Shown here: in pieces, positions 25,550 through 34,291 of the stretch
Layout: the number at the start of each line of letters is the position of its first letter
Position numbering within the stretch: position 1 is the stretch's first letter
NCBI RefSeq assembly: GCF_023091225.1
Contig: NZ_JAHWXM010000001.1
Span: 2,625,913 to 2,689,912 of the forward strand
Length of the DNA stretch: 64,000 nucleotides
Origin: Microbacterium galbinum
GTDB taxonomy: Bacteria; Actinomycetota; Actinomycetes; Actinomycetales; Microbacteriaceae
Direction: 5' to 3'
Made by a program: the position numbers and the translations under genes
The notes under the pieces: generated by a model
The model's input: only the letters and a program-made list of their open reading frames with translations
Database searches by the model: none
Told to the model about the DNA's origin: nothing

Positions 25550-26026
25550 ATGAAGGGGAAGATCGGACTCGTCGTCGGAATCGGCGTGGGATACGTCCTC
25601 GGAACGCGCGCCGGACGCGAGCGCTACGAGCAGATCAAGACGCAGTGGCTCAAGGTCTGGCATCTCGACCCCGTGCAGGAGCGCGTGGAACAGGTCAAGG
25701 ACTTCGTGGGCCAGAAGGCCGCCGCGGTTCCGGGCGCCCTCTGGAACGGCGCCGTCAAGGTCGTCAAGTCGGTCGGCAGCGACGGCACGCCCGGGCAGAA
25801 GCTCGACTCGGTGATCGCCGCGGGCAAGGACGTCGCCGAAGACCTCGAGGATGCCGCCGAAGAGGTGAAGGACCGCGTCGAGGAGGCCAAGAAGTCGTCG
25901 ACGTCGAAGACCTCTTCGTCGAAGACGTCCTCCGCGAACTCGTCGGCCTCGACCGGAGCCGCTCGCAAGCCCGCCGCCAAGAAGCCGGCGACGCGCAAGC
26001 CCGCCGCGAAGAAGACCGGGAACTGA
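25550..26026 (+). CDS. YtxH-like protein with a lysine/alanine-rich tail
   Basis: A 158-residue protein. The N-terminus MKGKIGLVVGIGVGYVLGTRAGRERYEQIK is the YtxH/general stress-type signature: one glycine-rich hydrophobic helix followed by a charged helix. The middle is amphipathic helix (VEQVKDFVGQKAAAV, VAEDLEDAAEEVKDRVEEAK). The last 45 residues are Ser/Thr then Lys/Ala/Pro-rich, like a histone H1 tail, and may bind nucleic acid or anionic polymer. GGAG precedes the ATG by six bases. It is the first gene of a three-gene envelope operon. Confidence 0.8.
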   Translation: MKGKIGLVVGIGVGYVLGTRAGRERYEQIKTQWLKVWHLDPVQERVEQVKDFVGQKAAAVPGALWNGAVKVVKSVGSDGTPGQKLDSVIAAGKDVAEDLEDAAEEVKDRVEEAKKSSTSKTSSSKTSSANSSASTGAARKPAAKKPATRKPAAKKTGN

Positions 26027-26028
26027 CC

Positions 26029-26439
26029 ATGCCCCGCGGCTATCGCGACCGCGCCGATGACAGCTTCCTGTCGCTGATCGGCGACCTCCCCGAACTCGTC
26101 TCGAACCTCGTCAAGGCCGAGATCAACGCCGCCAAGGCGTGGGTCTCGCGCACCGCGAAGGACGCGGGCGTCGGCGCCGTTTGGTTCGTCGTCGCCCTGT
26201 TCTTCCTGTTCTGGGCGATCCCGGTGCTGCTGGTCTTCGCCATCGCGGGCATCGCCTCGTGGTGGCCCGTGTGGCTCTCGGCGCTGGCGGTTTTCGGCAT
26301 CCTGATCCTGGCCGTGCTGTTCTTCGCGCTGCTCGGTCTTTTCAAGTTCCGCAAGGTGCTGCGCCGGGAGAACCCCGCGCAGGCCGTCGCCACAGACGTT
26401 CGCATCGTGAAGGAGGCCGGCGACAATGACGAATTCTGA
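26029..26439 (+). CDS. Phage-holin-superfamily (PF07332-type) membrane protein
   Basis: A 136-residue protein. A soluble helical N-terminus (SFLSLIGDLPELVSNLVKAEINAAKAWV) is followed by two closely spaced hydrophobic segments (about residues 45-70 and 75-103) and a charged tail, the layout of the actinobacterial 'phage holin family' (Actino_4 holin-like). These are chromosomal envelope proteins despite the name. The start is 2 bp after the upstream stop. Its 3' end overlaps the next gene by 14 bp, so the three genes are one transcript. Confidence 0.82.
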   Translation: MPRGYRDRADDSFLSLIGDLPELVSNLVKAEINAAKAWVSRTAKDAGVGAVWFVVALFFLFWAIPVLLVFAIAGIASWWPVWLSALAVFGILILAVLFFALLGLFKFRKVLRRENPAQAVATDVRIVKEAGDNDEF

Positions 26440-26695
26440 CCTGCCGATCACCGCCGTCCCCGGCGGCATCGTCGACCCCGTCGCCTCGGCGCGGGCAGAG
26501 CTCAAGGCGGCGCTCGCCGCGATCGAGATCAAGGGCAACGTGCCGCGTCGTCTCGACAAGGCATCTAAGCGCGCGGCCGTGCGTCTGCGACTGTTCTCCG
26601 AGCGCAACCCCGCGGGCGCGATCGCGATCGCCGTGGGCGCGGCGGCCGTCGTCGGCAGCGCCGTCTGGGTGATCGCCCGGGCGATCTCGCGCTGA
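26426..26695 (+). CDS. DUF3618-type small membrane protein
   Basis: An 89-residue protein with a basic helical region (ARAELKAALAAIEIKGNVPR, LDKASKRAAVRLRLFSERNP) and one C-terminal transmembrane helix (AIAIAVGAAAVVGSAVWVIA). This matches the DUF3618 pattern that commonly accompanies YtxH and holin-like genes in actinobacteria. It overlaps the preceding gene by 14 bp. A strong terminator follows 11 bp after the stop and ends the operon. Confidence 0.78.
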   Translation: MTNSDLPITAVPGGIVDPVASARAELKAALAAIEIKGNVPRRLDKASKRAAVRLRLFSERNPAGAIAIAVGAAAVVGSAVWVIARAISR

Positions 26696-26706
26696 CCACT
26701 TCTTTT

Positions 26707-26747
26707 CGCGACGCCCCGGAACTCCGCTTCCGGGGCGTCGCGTTTTT
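26707..26747 (+). terminator. Intrinsic terminator after the YtxH/holin/DUF3618 operon
   Basis: A perfect 14-bp GC-rich stem (CGCGACGCCCCGGA with its complement at 26729-26742), an 8-base loop and a T5 run form a textbook intrinsic terminator. It isolates the envelope operon from hemQ, which starts from its own leaderless promoter. Confidence 0.92.
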
Positions 26748-26798
26748 GCACGCTCGGCCGCATTCGCAGCCGTCCGACAAAAGGGGCAGACTGGGACC

Positions 26799-27476
26799 AT
26801 GTCCGATGAGAGCGCAGAGAACCCGTCCGGCTTCACCCTCTGGGCCGTGTGGCGACGCAATCCCGATGTGCCCGTCACCGAGTCCGACTCGACCGAACTC
26901 GAGACGATCGTCTCGTACGTCGAGGACTCCGGGGTCACGGTCCGCGGCTTCTACGATGTCTCGGGCCTCAAGGCCGACGCCGACCTCATGGTGTGGCTGC
27001 ACGGCGACACCGCCGAAGAACTGCAGAAGGCGCTGCGTCGTCTGCGCCGCACCGAGCTGCTGCGCTCGCTCCTGCCCGTCTGGAACGTGATGGGCGTGCA
27101 CCGCGACGCCGAGTTCAATCGCTCGCACGTGCCCGGCTTCCTCCGGGGGGTCGAGCCCAAGGACTGGCTCTGCCTCTACCCGTTCGTGCGCACGCCCGAG
27201 TGGTACCTGGCACCCGAGGCCGACCGTCGCGCGATGCTCGCCGACCACGGCCGTAAGGGCGCCGCGTTCACCGGCGTCGTCGCGAACACCGTCGCCGCGT
27301 TCGCCCTCGGTGACTACGAGTGGATCCTCCCGATGGAGGCCGACGACATCACCGATCTCGTCGACATGATGCGCGACCTCCGCTACACCGAGGCGCGTCT
27401 GTTCGTGAAGGAGGAGGTGCCCTTCTACACGGGGCGCAGGCTCCGCTTCGACGAGATCGCGGACGTGCTGCAGTAG
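26799..27476 (+). CDS. hemQ: Coproheme decarboxylase (HemQ/ChdC), actinobacterial type
   Basis: A 225-residue enzyme of the chlorite-dismutase fold. It decarboxylates iron coproporphyrin III (coproheme) to heme b with H2O2, the last step of the coproporphyrin route. The predicted proximal heme ligand is H150 (MLADHGRKG), the catalytic tyrosine is Y127 (LCLYPFVRTPEWY) and a distal H110 (NRSHVPGFLRG) is present. Their spacing (17 and 23 residues) equals that which I recall for the Corynebacterium enzyme. CAGACT stands six bases before the ATG, so the mRNA is probably leaderless. It heads the hemQ-hemC-hemD-hemB operon. Confidence 0.93.
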   Translation: MSDESAENPSGFTLWAVWRRNPDVPVTESDSTELETIVSYVEDSGVTVRGFYDVSGLKADADLMVWLHGDTAEELQKALRRLRRTELLRSLLPVWNVMGVHRDAEFNRSHVPGFLRGVEPKDWLCLYPFVRTPEWYLAPEADRRAMLADHGRKGAAFTGVVANTVAAFALGDYEWILPMEADDITDLVDMMRDLRYTEARLFVKEEVPFYTGRRLRFDEIADVLQ

Positions 27477-27483
27477 GCCCGCC

Positions 27484-28476
27484 GTGAGCTCCCCGATCCG
27501 CCTCGGTACTCGCCGCAGCGCTCTCGCGCAGGCCCAGTCCGGTCACGTCGCCGCCGCCCTCGAGAAGGTCGTCGGCCGCCCCGTCGTGCTCGTCCCCATC
27601 ACGTCCGAGGGCGACACCAATCGCGCCTCGCTGTCGGAGATCGGCGGGCAGGGCATCTTCGCCACGCGTCTGCGCGAGGCGCTGCTCGCGGGGGAGTGCG
27701 ACTTCCTGGTGCACTCGCTCAAGGACCTCCCCACCGCGGTCCCCGAGGGCCTCGTCATCGCGGCGACGCCCGTCCGCGAGGATGCGCGCGATGTTGCCAT
27801 CACCCGCGGCGGTACTCCGCTGCACGAGCTGCGCGCCGGCAGCACGGTCGGCACGGGGTCACCCCGCCGCATCGCTCAGGTGCGTCGCCGGGCCCCGCAC
27901 TCGACGGTCGTCGACCTGCGCGGCAACGTCGACTCGCGTCTCGCGCGCGTCGCATCCGGCGAGCTGGATGCTGTCATCCTCGCGGCCGCGGGGCTCTCGC
28001 GGCTCGGCACCGACTCGCCGCTGCACCGGGAGGAGCTGGGGCTGAGCGAGTGGCCGACCGCGCCCGGCCAGGGAGCCCTGGCCGTGGAGACGACGACGGA
28101 TGCCCCGGCCGAGCTGCGTGAGGCGCTCGCCGTCCTCGACGATGCGCCCACCCGCCTCGCGATCACGCTGGAGCGCGCGATCCTCGAGGGTCTGGACGCC
28201 GGATGTCAAGCCCCCATGGCCGCGCATGCGGTCGTCGAAGGCGACGAGATCCGCGTCAGGACGGTCGTGTACGCGGCCGATGGCGGTCGCCGGATCGGGC
28301 TCGACGTCACCGAACCCCTGAACGAGGGGTATATTCAACGGAACGGCAGTGGCAATGATGCGGATGCTGCCGATGGTGCAGATCCGATCCAGGCCGTTCG
28401 ATCGCTGGGATCGGCTGTCGCCCGTCGGCTGCTCGAACAAGGGGCGGCCGAACTCGTCCCCCGAGAGCAATCCTGA
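27484..28476 (+). CDS. hemC: Hydroxymethylbilane synthase (porphobilinogen deaminase)
   Basis: A 330-residue enzyme that polymerises four porphobilinogen units into hydroxymethylbilane. The N-terminal RLGTRRSALAQAQSG and the substrate-site LKDLPTAVPEGL and GTGSPRRIAQVRR stretches are intact. The dipyrromethane cofactor is bound by C241 in LDAGCQAPMAAHA. The GTG start is 7 bp after the hemQ stop. A variable acidic loop (NGSGNDADAADGADP) lies near the C-terminus. The stop overlaps the hemD start by one base, so hemC and hemD are translationally coupled. Confidence 0.96.
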   Translation: MSSPIRLGTRRSALAQAQSGHVAAALEKVVGRPVVLVPITSEGDTNRASLSEIGGQGIFATRLREALLAGECDFLVHSLKDLPTAVPEGLVIAATPVREDARDVAITRGGTPLHELRAGSTVGTGSPRRIAQVRRRAPHSTVVDLRGNVDSRLARVASGELDAVILAAAGLSRLGTDSPLHREELGLSEWPTAPGQGALAVETTTDAPAELREALAVLDDAPTRLAITLERAILEGLDAGCQAPMAAHAVVEGDEIRVRTVVYAADGGRRIGLDVTEPLNEGYIQRNGSGNDADAADGADPIQAVRSLGSAVARRLLEQGAAELVPREQS

Positions 28477-29276
28477 TGACCACGACACCCGAATCGAAGC
28501 ACGACAAGCCTCTAGACGGCTGGCGGATCCTCGTCCCCCGCGGAGGCCCGTGGGGCGACGGCGTCGCCGCGAGCCTGCGCCTGCAGGGAGCGGTCCCCGT
28601 CGTCGCGCCCCTCATCAACTTCGCCCCCACGACCGACCAGGCGGCCCTCGACGTCGCCCTGGAGCAGCTCGCCGCCGGCGCCTACGACTGGCTCACGGTG
28701 ACGAGCGCGACCACGGTCGACGTGCTCTTCGCGCACCGCGCGGTGGTGCCGGCCACGACGCGCATCGCGGCGGTCGGCGAGACCACCGCGGCGGCGTTGC
28801 AGGCCGTCGGGTACGAGGTCGCGCTGGTGCCCACGCAGGACAACTCCGCCGAGGGCATGGCGCAGCAGATGATCTCGCTCGAGACCGCACCGCGCCGCAT
28901 CCTCGCTCTCCGCAGCGAGATCGCGAAGCCGGTGCTGAGCGTGCTGCTCACCGAGGCGGGTCACGACGTCGACAGCGTGGTGGCGTACCGCACGGTCGGC
29001 GTACCGGTGACGGATCGCATCAAGCGCGACGTCGAGAACGGCCGCATCAACGCGATCCTCATCACGAGCGGTTCGGTCGCCGAGCAGGTGCGCGAGCAGT
29101 TCCCCGAGATCCCCGATGACACGCTGCTCGCGGCGATCGGTCCGCGCACGGCGCGCGATGCCCGCAACGCGGGACTGTCGGTCTCGGTGGTCGCGGATCG
29201 CCAGACGGTCGACGCGCTCATCGACGCGGTCTCGCACTTCACCCTCCCGCACTCGGCCGACGAGTTCACGCCGTGA
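28476..29276 (+). CDS. hemD: Uroporphyrinogen III synthase
   Basis: A 266-residue enzyme that cyclises hydroxymethylbilane with inversion of ring D. As usual for this poorly conserved family, identity rests on fold and context. Features are [20 protein letters not shown] at the N-terminus, [36 protein letters not shown], and the C-terminal [16 protein letters not shown] and [14 protein letters not shown]. It starts within the hemC stop (TGATG) and overlaps hemB by four bases at its end (GTGA), which marks a tightly coupled hemCDB segment. Confidence 0.92.
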   Translation: MTTTPESKHDKPLDGWRILVPRGGPWGDGVAASLRLQGAVPVVAPLINFAPTTDQAALDVALEQLAAGAYDWLTVTSATTVDVLFAHRAVVPATTRIAAVGETTAAALQAVGYEVALVPTQDNSAEGMAQQMISLETAPRRILALRSEIAKPVLSVLLTEAGHDVDSVVAYRTVGVPVTDRIKRDVENGRINAILITSGSVAEQVREQFPEIPDDTLLAAIGPRTARDARNAGLSVSVVADRQTVDALIDAVSHFTLPHSADEFTP

Positions 29277-30250
29277 GCTTCCCCGAGGTGCGCCTGCGTC
29301 GACTGCGCCAGTCGCCGGCCGTCCGCCAGCTCGTGCGCGAGACCAGCCTCCAGCCGCAGCAGCTCGTGCTGCCGACGTTCGTGCGCGAAGGGCTCACCGA
29401 CCCCGCGCCGATCGGATCGATGCCCGGTGTCGTCCAGCACTCGATGGACTCGCTTCGCGCCGCGGCGGTCGAGGCAGCCGAGGCCGGCGTCGGTGGCGTC
29501 ATGCTCTTCGGCGTTCCTGCGGTGCGCGATGCCCGCGGCTCCGGTGCAGACGCTCCCCACGGCATCCTCAATCTCGCGACCGAGGCGCTGGCAGCCGAGG
29601 TGGGCGACGCCCTCGTCGTGCAGACCGACCTGTGCCTCGACGAGTTCACCGATCACGGACACTGCGGCGTGCTGGCCGCCGACGGTTCCGTCGACAACGA
29701 CGCGACCCTCGAGCGCTACACCTCGATGGCTCTCGCCCAGGCGCGGGCCGGTTCGCAGCTGCTCGGGCTCTCGGGCATGATGGACGGCCAGGTCGCCGCC
29801 ATCCGCCGAGCGCTCGACGCCGAGGGGTTCACGCGCACGATCCTGATGTCGTACGCGGCGAAGTACGCGAGCGCGTTCTACGGCCCCTTCCGCGAGGCGG
29901 TCGACTCGCAGCTCACCGGCGACCGCCGCACCTACCAGCTCGACCCCGGCAACCGCCGCGAGGGCGTGCGCGAGGCCGTGGTCGACGAGCAGGAGGGCGC
30001 CGACATCGTCATGGTCAAGCCGGCGATGGCCTTCCTCGACGTACTGCGCGAGGTGCGAGACACCGTGCATATTCCGGTGTGGGCATACCAGGTGTCCGGC
30101 GAGTACGCGATGATCGAGGCCGCCGCCGCGAACGGATGGATCGACCGCCGTGCGGCGATCCTCGAGTCGCTGCTGTCGATCCGGCGCGCCGGTGCCGACG
30201 CGGTTCTGACGTACTGGGCGACCGAGGCCGCCCGCTGGCTGCGCGACTGA
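29273..30250 (+). CDS. hemB: Delta-aminolevulinic acid dehydratase (porphobilinogen synthase)
   Basis: A 325-residue enzyme that condenses two 5-aminolevulinate molecules to porphobilinogen. Both Schiff-base lysines are visible in [14 protein letters not shown] and [11 protein letters not shown]. The metal-site region reads [17 protein letters not shown], a C-x-D...C arrangement that is neither the full three-cysteine zinc type nor the aspartate-rich Mg type. It may bind a mixed site. The GTG start overlaps the hemD stop. It ends 32 bp before hemL. Confidence 0.95.
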   Translation: MSFPEVRLRRLRQSPAVRQLVRETSLQPQQLVLPTFVREGLTDPAPIGSMPGVVQHSMDSLRAAAVEAAEAGVGGVMLFGVPAVRDARGSGADAPHGILNLATEALAAEVGDALVVQTDLCLDEFTDHGHCGVLAADGSVDNDATLERYTSMALAQARAGSQLLGLSGMMDGQVAAIRRALDAEGFTRTILMSYAAKYASAFYGPFREAVDSQLTGDRRTYQLDPGNRREGVREAVVDEQEGADIVMVKPAMAFLDVLREVRDTVHIPVWAYQVSGEYAMIEAAAANGWIDRRAAILESLLSIRRAGADAVLTYWATEAARWLRD

Positions 30251-30282
30251 TCGGCCGCCGCCGCATTTCGAGAGGAAGCACC

Positions 30283-31605
30283 ATGTCCGATCGCAACGAT
30301 GATCTCTTCTCCGCCGCCCGCGCGGTGATCCCCGGCGGCGTGAACTCTCCCGTCCGCGCCTACGGGTCGGTCGGTGGCACGCCGCGGTTCCTCGCCTCCG
30401 CGCAGGGTGCGACGGTGACGGATGCCGCGGGCACGACGTACATCGACCTCGTGGCCTCGTGGGGCCCGGCGCTGCTCGGTCACGCGCATCCGGAGGTCGT
30501 CCAGGCGGTGCAGGAGGCCGCGACCCGCGGCCTGTCGTTCGGCGCGCCCACCGAGGGCGAGGTCGAGCTCGCGGCACTGATCGCCGACCGCGTGCGGTTC
30601 GGCGAGATCCGTCCGATCGAGCGCGTGCGCCTGGTGTCGACGGGCACCGAAGCGACCATGACGGCGATCCGCCTGGCCCGCGGCGCGACCGGGCGCGACC
30701 TGCTCGTGAAGTTCGCCGGTCACTACCACGGCCACTCCGACGGGCTGCTCGCCGCGGCGGGCTCGGGCGTCGCGACGCTCGCGCTGCCGGGTTCCGCGGG
30801 CGTGCCCGCGCCGATCGCCGCGCAGACGCTCGTGATCGACTACAACGACCCCGAGGCGCTGGCGGCGGTGTTCGCCGAGCACGGCCCGCGCATCGCGGCC
30901 GTCATCGTCGAGGCATCCGCGGCGAACATGGGCGTCGTCGCCCCGCTCCCCGGGTTCAACCGCCTCATCGCCGACACGGCCCACGCGCACGGCGCGCTGA
31001 TGATCCTCGACGAGGTGCTCACCGGGTTCCGCGTGCACCCGGCCGGGTTCTGGGGGCTGCAGGCCGCGGAGGGCGAGGACTACCTCCCCGACATCGTCAC
31101 CTTCGGCAAGGTCGTCGGCGGGGGGATGCCGCTGGCCGCCCTCGGTGGACGGACCGATGTGATGGACCTCCTGGCGCCGCTGGGGCCGGTCTACCAGGCG
31201 GGCACGCTCTCCGGGAACCCGCTCTCGGTCGCCGCGGGCGTCGCCACGCTGCGCCTCGCGACGCCCGAGGTCTACGCGACCATCGACGCGGCGGCCGACC
31301 GGCTCTCGCGTGCGCTCGACGCGGCGCTCACGGATGCCGGGGTCGAGCACGCGGTGGCGAAGGCGGGAAACCTCTTCAACGCCTCGTTCCGCCCCTCCGC
31401 CCCGCGCGACTACGCCGAGGCCCAGGCGCAGGAGACGTTCCGCTACGCGCCGTTCTTCCACTCGCTGCGGGAGCAGGGGATCGCCCTGCCGCCGAGCGTG
31501 TTCGAGGCGTGGTTCCTCACGGCCGCCCACGGCGACGAAGAACTGCTGCGCATCGAGGCGGCGCTGCCCCTCGCGGCCGCCGCCGCGGCATCCGCTCGTC
31601 CCTGA
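30283..31605 (+). CDS. hemL: Glutamate-1-semialdehyde 2,1-aminomutase
   Basis: A 440-residue PLP enzyme that converts glutamate-1-semialdehyde, the HemA product, to 5-aminolevulinate. The PLP lysine lies in [20 protein letters not shown]. The substrate-gating loop [16 protein letters not shown], the start [16 protein letters not shown] and the motif [17 protein letters not shown] are intact. AGAGGAAG is six bases before the ATG at 30283. The frame is open further upstream, across hemB on another register, but the conserved N-terminus fixes this start. It probably belongs to the hemQ-hemL transcript. Confidence 0.95.
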   Translation: MSDRNDDLFSAARAVIPGGVNSPVRAYGSVGGTPRFLASAQGATVTDAAGTTYIDLVASWGPALLGHAHPEVVQAVQEAATRGLSFGAPTEGEVELAALIADRVRFGEIRPIERVRLVSTGTEATMTAIRLARGATGRDLLVKFAGHYHGHSDGLLAAAGSGVATLALPGSAGVPAPIAAQTLVIDYNDPEALAAVFAEHGPRIAAVIVEASAANMGVVAPLPGFNRLIADTAHAHGALMILDEVLTGFRVHPAGFWGLQAAEGEDYLPDIVTFGKVVGGGMPLAALGGRTDVMDLLAPLGPVYQAGTLSGNPLSVAAGVATLRLATPEVYATIDAAADRLSRALDAALTDAGVEHAVAKAGNLFNASFRPSAPRDYAEAQAQETFRYAPFFHSLREQGIALPPSVFEAWFLTAAHGDEELLRIEAALPLAAAAAASARP

Positions 31606-31690
31606 GTGAGCGCATTCCCACAACGGATCGTTGTGTTCCTGTGAGCAAGATCCAGACAACTGGGAGGATGCCGCTGGCAGACTGGGTGTC

Positions 31691-32140
31691 ATGGTGACGT
31701 TGCTGTTGGATCAGACGCAACTCGAGATCGTGCTCTCGCCGCTGGAACGCGCCGCGAGCTTCCACCGCGACAACCTCCGCATCGTGCGCGAGACGATCAC
31801 CAAGGTGCAGCTCACCGATGACGCCTGGACCTGGCTGCGCGGCGTGCCCAACCCCGGCACCCACATCCCCGGCATCCTCGCCGCCGGTACGTGGAAGGCC
31901 GCGGGCAGCACCGACTTCGTGCTCATCCGCAAGCGCCGGCCGAGCGTCGTGATCGACCTCACGGGCGACGAGCAGTACCGCCGTCTCATCCTGACCACCC
32001 GGCACGGCCTCGCCCTGACGCAGGCCCTGCGGCTCGAGGTCTCCGAAGAGCCGGCCGACGTCGAGGAGATCGTCTCGACCGGCTCGATCCCCACGACCAA
32101 GCAACCCCGGCGCCCGGTGATCCGGCCGCGGCCCGCCTGA
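31691..32140 (+). CDS. Hypothetical protein, PH-like
   Basis: A 149-residue soluble protein that I cannot name with certainty. The central part (THIPGILAAGTWKAAGSTDF, VLIRKRRPSVVIDL, RRLILTTRHGLALTQALR) resembles bacterial PH-like domains, with a short N-terminal helix (ERAASFHRDNLRIVRETIT). CAGACT lies seven bases before the ATG, which suggests a leaderless message. It ends before a bidirectional hairpin facing the convergent ABC ATPase gene. Confidence 0.65.
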   Translation: MVTLLLDQTQLEIVLSPLERAASFHRDNLRIVRETITKVQLTDDAWTWLRGVPNPGTHIPGILAAGTWKAAGSTDFVLIRKRRPSVVIDLTGDEQYRRLILTTRHGLALTQALRLEVSEEPADVEEIVSTGSIPTTKQPRRPVIRPRPA

Positions 32141-32159
32141 GCCGCCGCGCTCGCAGACC

Positions 32160-32208
32160 ACAGCGAAACGCCCTCCGCGACCATCGGGTCGGGAGGGCGT
32201 CTCGCTGT
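32160..32208. terminator. Bidirectional hairpin between convergent genes
   Basis: The arms 32160-32176 (ACAGCGAAACGCCCTCC) and 32192-32208 (GGAGGGCGTCTCGCTGT) pair over 17 bp with one mismatch. It lies between the ends of the PH-like gene (32140) and the ABC ATPase (32218) and probably stops transcription from both. Confidence 0.75.
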
Positions 32209-32217
32209 GCGGATCGA

Positions 32218-34179
32218 TCAGTCGCGGGGGCGGTACTCGCCGTGCTCGTGGTGCTGGTCGCCGTCGCCGCTCTGGTCGTAGTGGTCGGCGTTGGCGAGCT
32301 CGTCGTCGGTCGCCGTGAGCGGGATCTCCGGGATGATCTCGATCACGGTCGTGCGGGGGGCGCCATCGGCGGGAGCGTCGTCGTCGGATGCTTCGTCGTC
32401 GGATGCTTCGTCGGTCGGGGTCTCGTCGGTCGCCGTGTCGGCTTCCGCCTGCGTGTCGGCTTCGTGCTCGGAGTGCGCGGCATCGTCCGTCTCGCTGCCC
32501 TCCGACTCGGAGGGCGCCTCGCCGAGGGGGTAGTCCTTCGGCTCGTCCTCGAAGTAGGCGCGCGCGGCGTCGGCGAGCATCGAGCTCACCGCGGCCGAGC
32601 GCGGGTCGGCGTCCTCGTCGGCGGCCGCCTCGTCGCTGTCGGAGGATCCAACCGACGATGCGTCGGATGCGCCGTCGGTCGGGCCCAGGTCGTCGAACAC
32701 CTCGACCCCGGCCTCCTCGCCGATCGGAACACCCGCGGCTTCACCGTCGACGGCGTGGGCGGGAGCTTCGGCATTCGGGAACGAGGTGGCCTCCTCCTCG
32801 GCGGCGTCGCCGTTTCCGAAGAGGATGTCGTCGAACGAGGGGAGCCCTGCGGCCGACACCGGGCCCGGTGCGACCTGCGCGGCATCCGCATCGGTGGCCG
32901 TACCGTCTGCAGGCGTCTCGTCCGCAGGCGTCTCGTCCGCAGGCGTCTCGTCGTCGGATCCAGCGTCGTCGGATGCAGAGGCGCCGTCGACGGAGACGTC
33001 GACCGCCCCCTCGGCATCCGCTTCGTCCGCGACGACGTCGCCGTCGTTCACGATCGCGGCTCCTGCTCCGGAGGCGACCACCGCTGCCGCGACGGGACCG
33101 CCGGGCACGGCTGCGGCGGCGTCGGCGGCGATCGCGGAGGCGGTCATCGCCGCCGTGTCGTCCGTCGTGACCTGATCCTCGGCGTCGGCCGGAGCGGTCG
33201 CGTGCGCGGGCTCCTCGACGGGAGCCGCCGGCGCGGCGGCGGGAGCGACGAGCTGCGTCGCGAGGAGGCCGGCGTGCGGCTCGAGCCGGCCGCCACGAGT
33301 GAGCTGGATGAAGACGTCTTCGAGCGTCGGACCGCGCTGCACGAGAGTGGTGAGGGCGATCCCGGCATCCGCGGCGACCGCACCGACCCGGCGCGCGTCG
33401 GTGCCGCGCACCGTGAGCCCGGAGCGGAGGATCTCGATGTCGAACCCGGCGGCGGCGAGGGCGGCGGTGAGCGCGGCACGATCGGCCGCGTCGACGATGA
33501 CGGCACCGGCCGAGGGGTCGGCGAGTTCCTCGATGCCGCTCGCGAGCACGAGCCGGCCCTTCGAGAGCACGAGCACGTTGTCGGCGACCTGCTCGACCTC
33601 GCTGAGCACGTGCGACGACACCAGCACGGTGCGCCCCTCGTCGGCGAGACGGCGCATGAGCAGGCGCATCCAGCGGATGCCTTCGGGGTCGAGCCCGTTG
33701 GCCGGCTCGTCGAACACGAGAGCCCCGGGGTCGCCGAGCAGAGCGTGCGCGACGCTCAGACGCTGACGCATGCCGAGCGAGAATCCGCCGATGCGGGCGT
33801 CGCCCTCGTTCTCGAGCCCCACCAGGGAGAGCACCTCGGCGACGCGACCGAGCGGGATGTCGTTGGCCTTGGCCGCGATCGTGAGCTGGCGGTTCGCGGT
33901 GCGGCGCGGACGGTAGACGGTCTCCTCGAGCACCGAACCGATCACCCGCAGCGGCTGGCGGAGCTCGGCGTACGACTGACCGCCGATCGTCGCGGTGCCG
34001 GATGTCGGGCGCACCTGGCCCAGCAGCATCCGCAGCGTCGTCGTCTTGCCGGCCCCGTTGGGGCCGAGGAAGGCGGTGACCGCACCCGGCTCGATCCGAG
34101 CAGAGAAGTCGGAAACGGCGGTCACCTCATTGAAGCGCTTCGTCACGCCCGTGAATTCGAGAACCTGTCCGTCGGTCAT
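32218..34179 (-). CDS. ABC transporter ATPase with a long acidic disordered C-terminal tail
   Basis: A 653-residue protein. Residues 1 to about 305 are an ABC-2-type ATPase (bacitracin/daunorubicin class): Walker A GPNGAGKTT (39-47), signature GGFSLGMRQRLS (131-142), Walker B ALVFDEPANGLDP, H-loop SSHVLSEVEQ. Residues about 311-653 are low-complexity, mainly Ala, Asp, Glu, Thr and Pro, with three tandem copies of ADETP (DNA repeat 32911-32952), and end in a His-rich patch (QHHEHGEYRPRD). No ABC permease gene is adjacent, so the partner is unknown. AGGAG precedes the ATG by nine bases. The tail is probably a disordered, strongly negative region; its role is unknown. Confidence 0.88.
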   Translation of the reverse strand: MTDGQVLEFTGVTKRFNEVTAVSDFSARIEPGAVTAFLGPNGAGKTTTLRMLLGQVRPTSGTATIGGQSYAELRQPLRVIGSVLEETVYRPRRTANRQLTIAAKANDIPLGRVAEVLSLVGLENEGDARIGGFSLGMRQRLSVAHALLGDPGALVFDEPANGLDPEGIRWMRLLMRRLADEGRTVLVSSHVLSEVEQVADNVLVLSKGRLVLASGIEELADPSAGAVIVDAADRAALTAALAAAGFDIEILRSGLTVRGTDARRVGAVAADAGIALTTLVQRGPTLEDVFIQLTRGGRLEPHAGLLATQLVAPAAAPAAPVEEPAHATAPADAEDQVTTDDTAAMTASAIAADAAAAVPGGPVAAAVVASGAGAAIVNDGDVVADEADAEGAVDVSVDGASASDDAGSDDETPADETPADETPADGTATDADAAQVAPGPVSAAGLPSFDDILFGNGDAAEEEATSFPNAEAPAHAVDGEAAGVPIGEEAGVEVFDDLGPTDGASDASSVGSSDSDEAAADEDADPRSAAVSSMLADAARAYFEDEPKDYPLGEAPSESEGSETDDAAHSEHEADTQAEADTATDETPTDEASDDEASDDDAPADGAPRTTVIEIIPEIPLTATDDELANADHYDQSGDGDQHHEHGEYRPRD

Positions 34180-34291
34180 GCGCGACCTCTCCTTGCTTGG
34201 TCAATTCCCCCTATCCTGCCGGAAAACCGTCCGGATCGCGTATTTCCTGTGGATTGCGAGCCCTCGCGGCGACCGGGGTAGCCTGGCTCCC

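Noticed and set aside
26029-26439. Prophage holin, implying a prophage
   Set aside because: No lysin, capsid, integrase or attachment site is nearby. This holin-like family is a common chromosomal envelope gene next to YtxH and DUF3618 genes.
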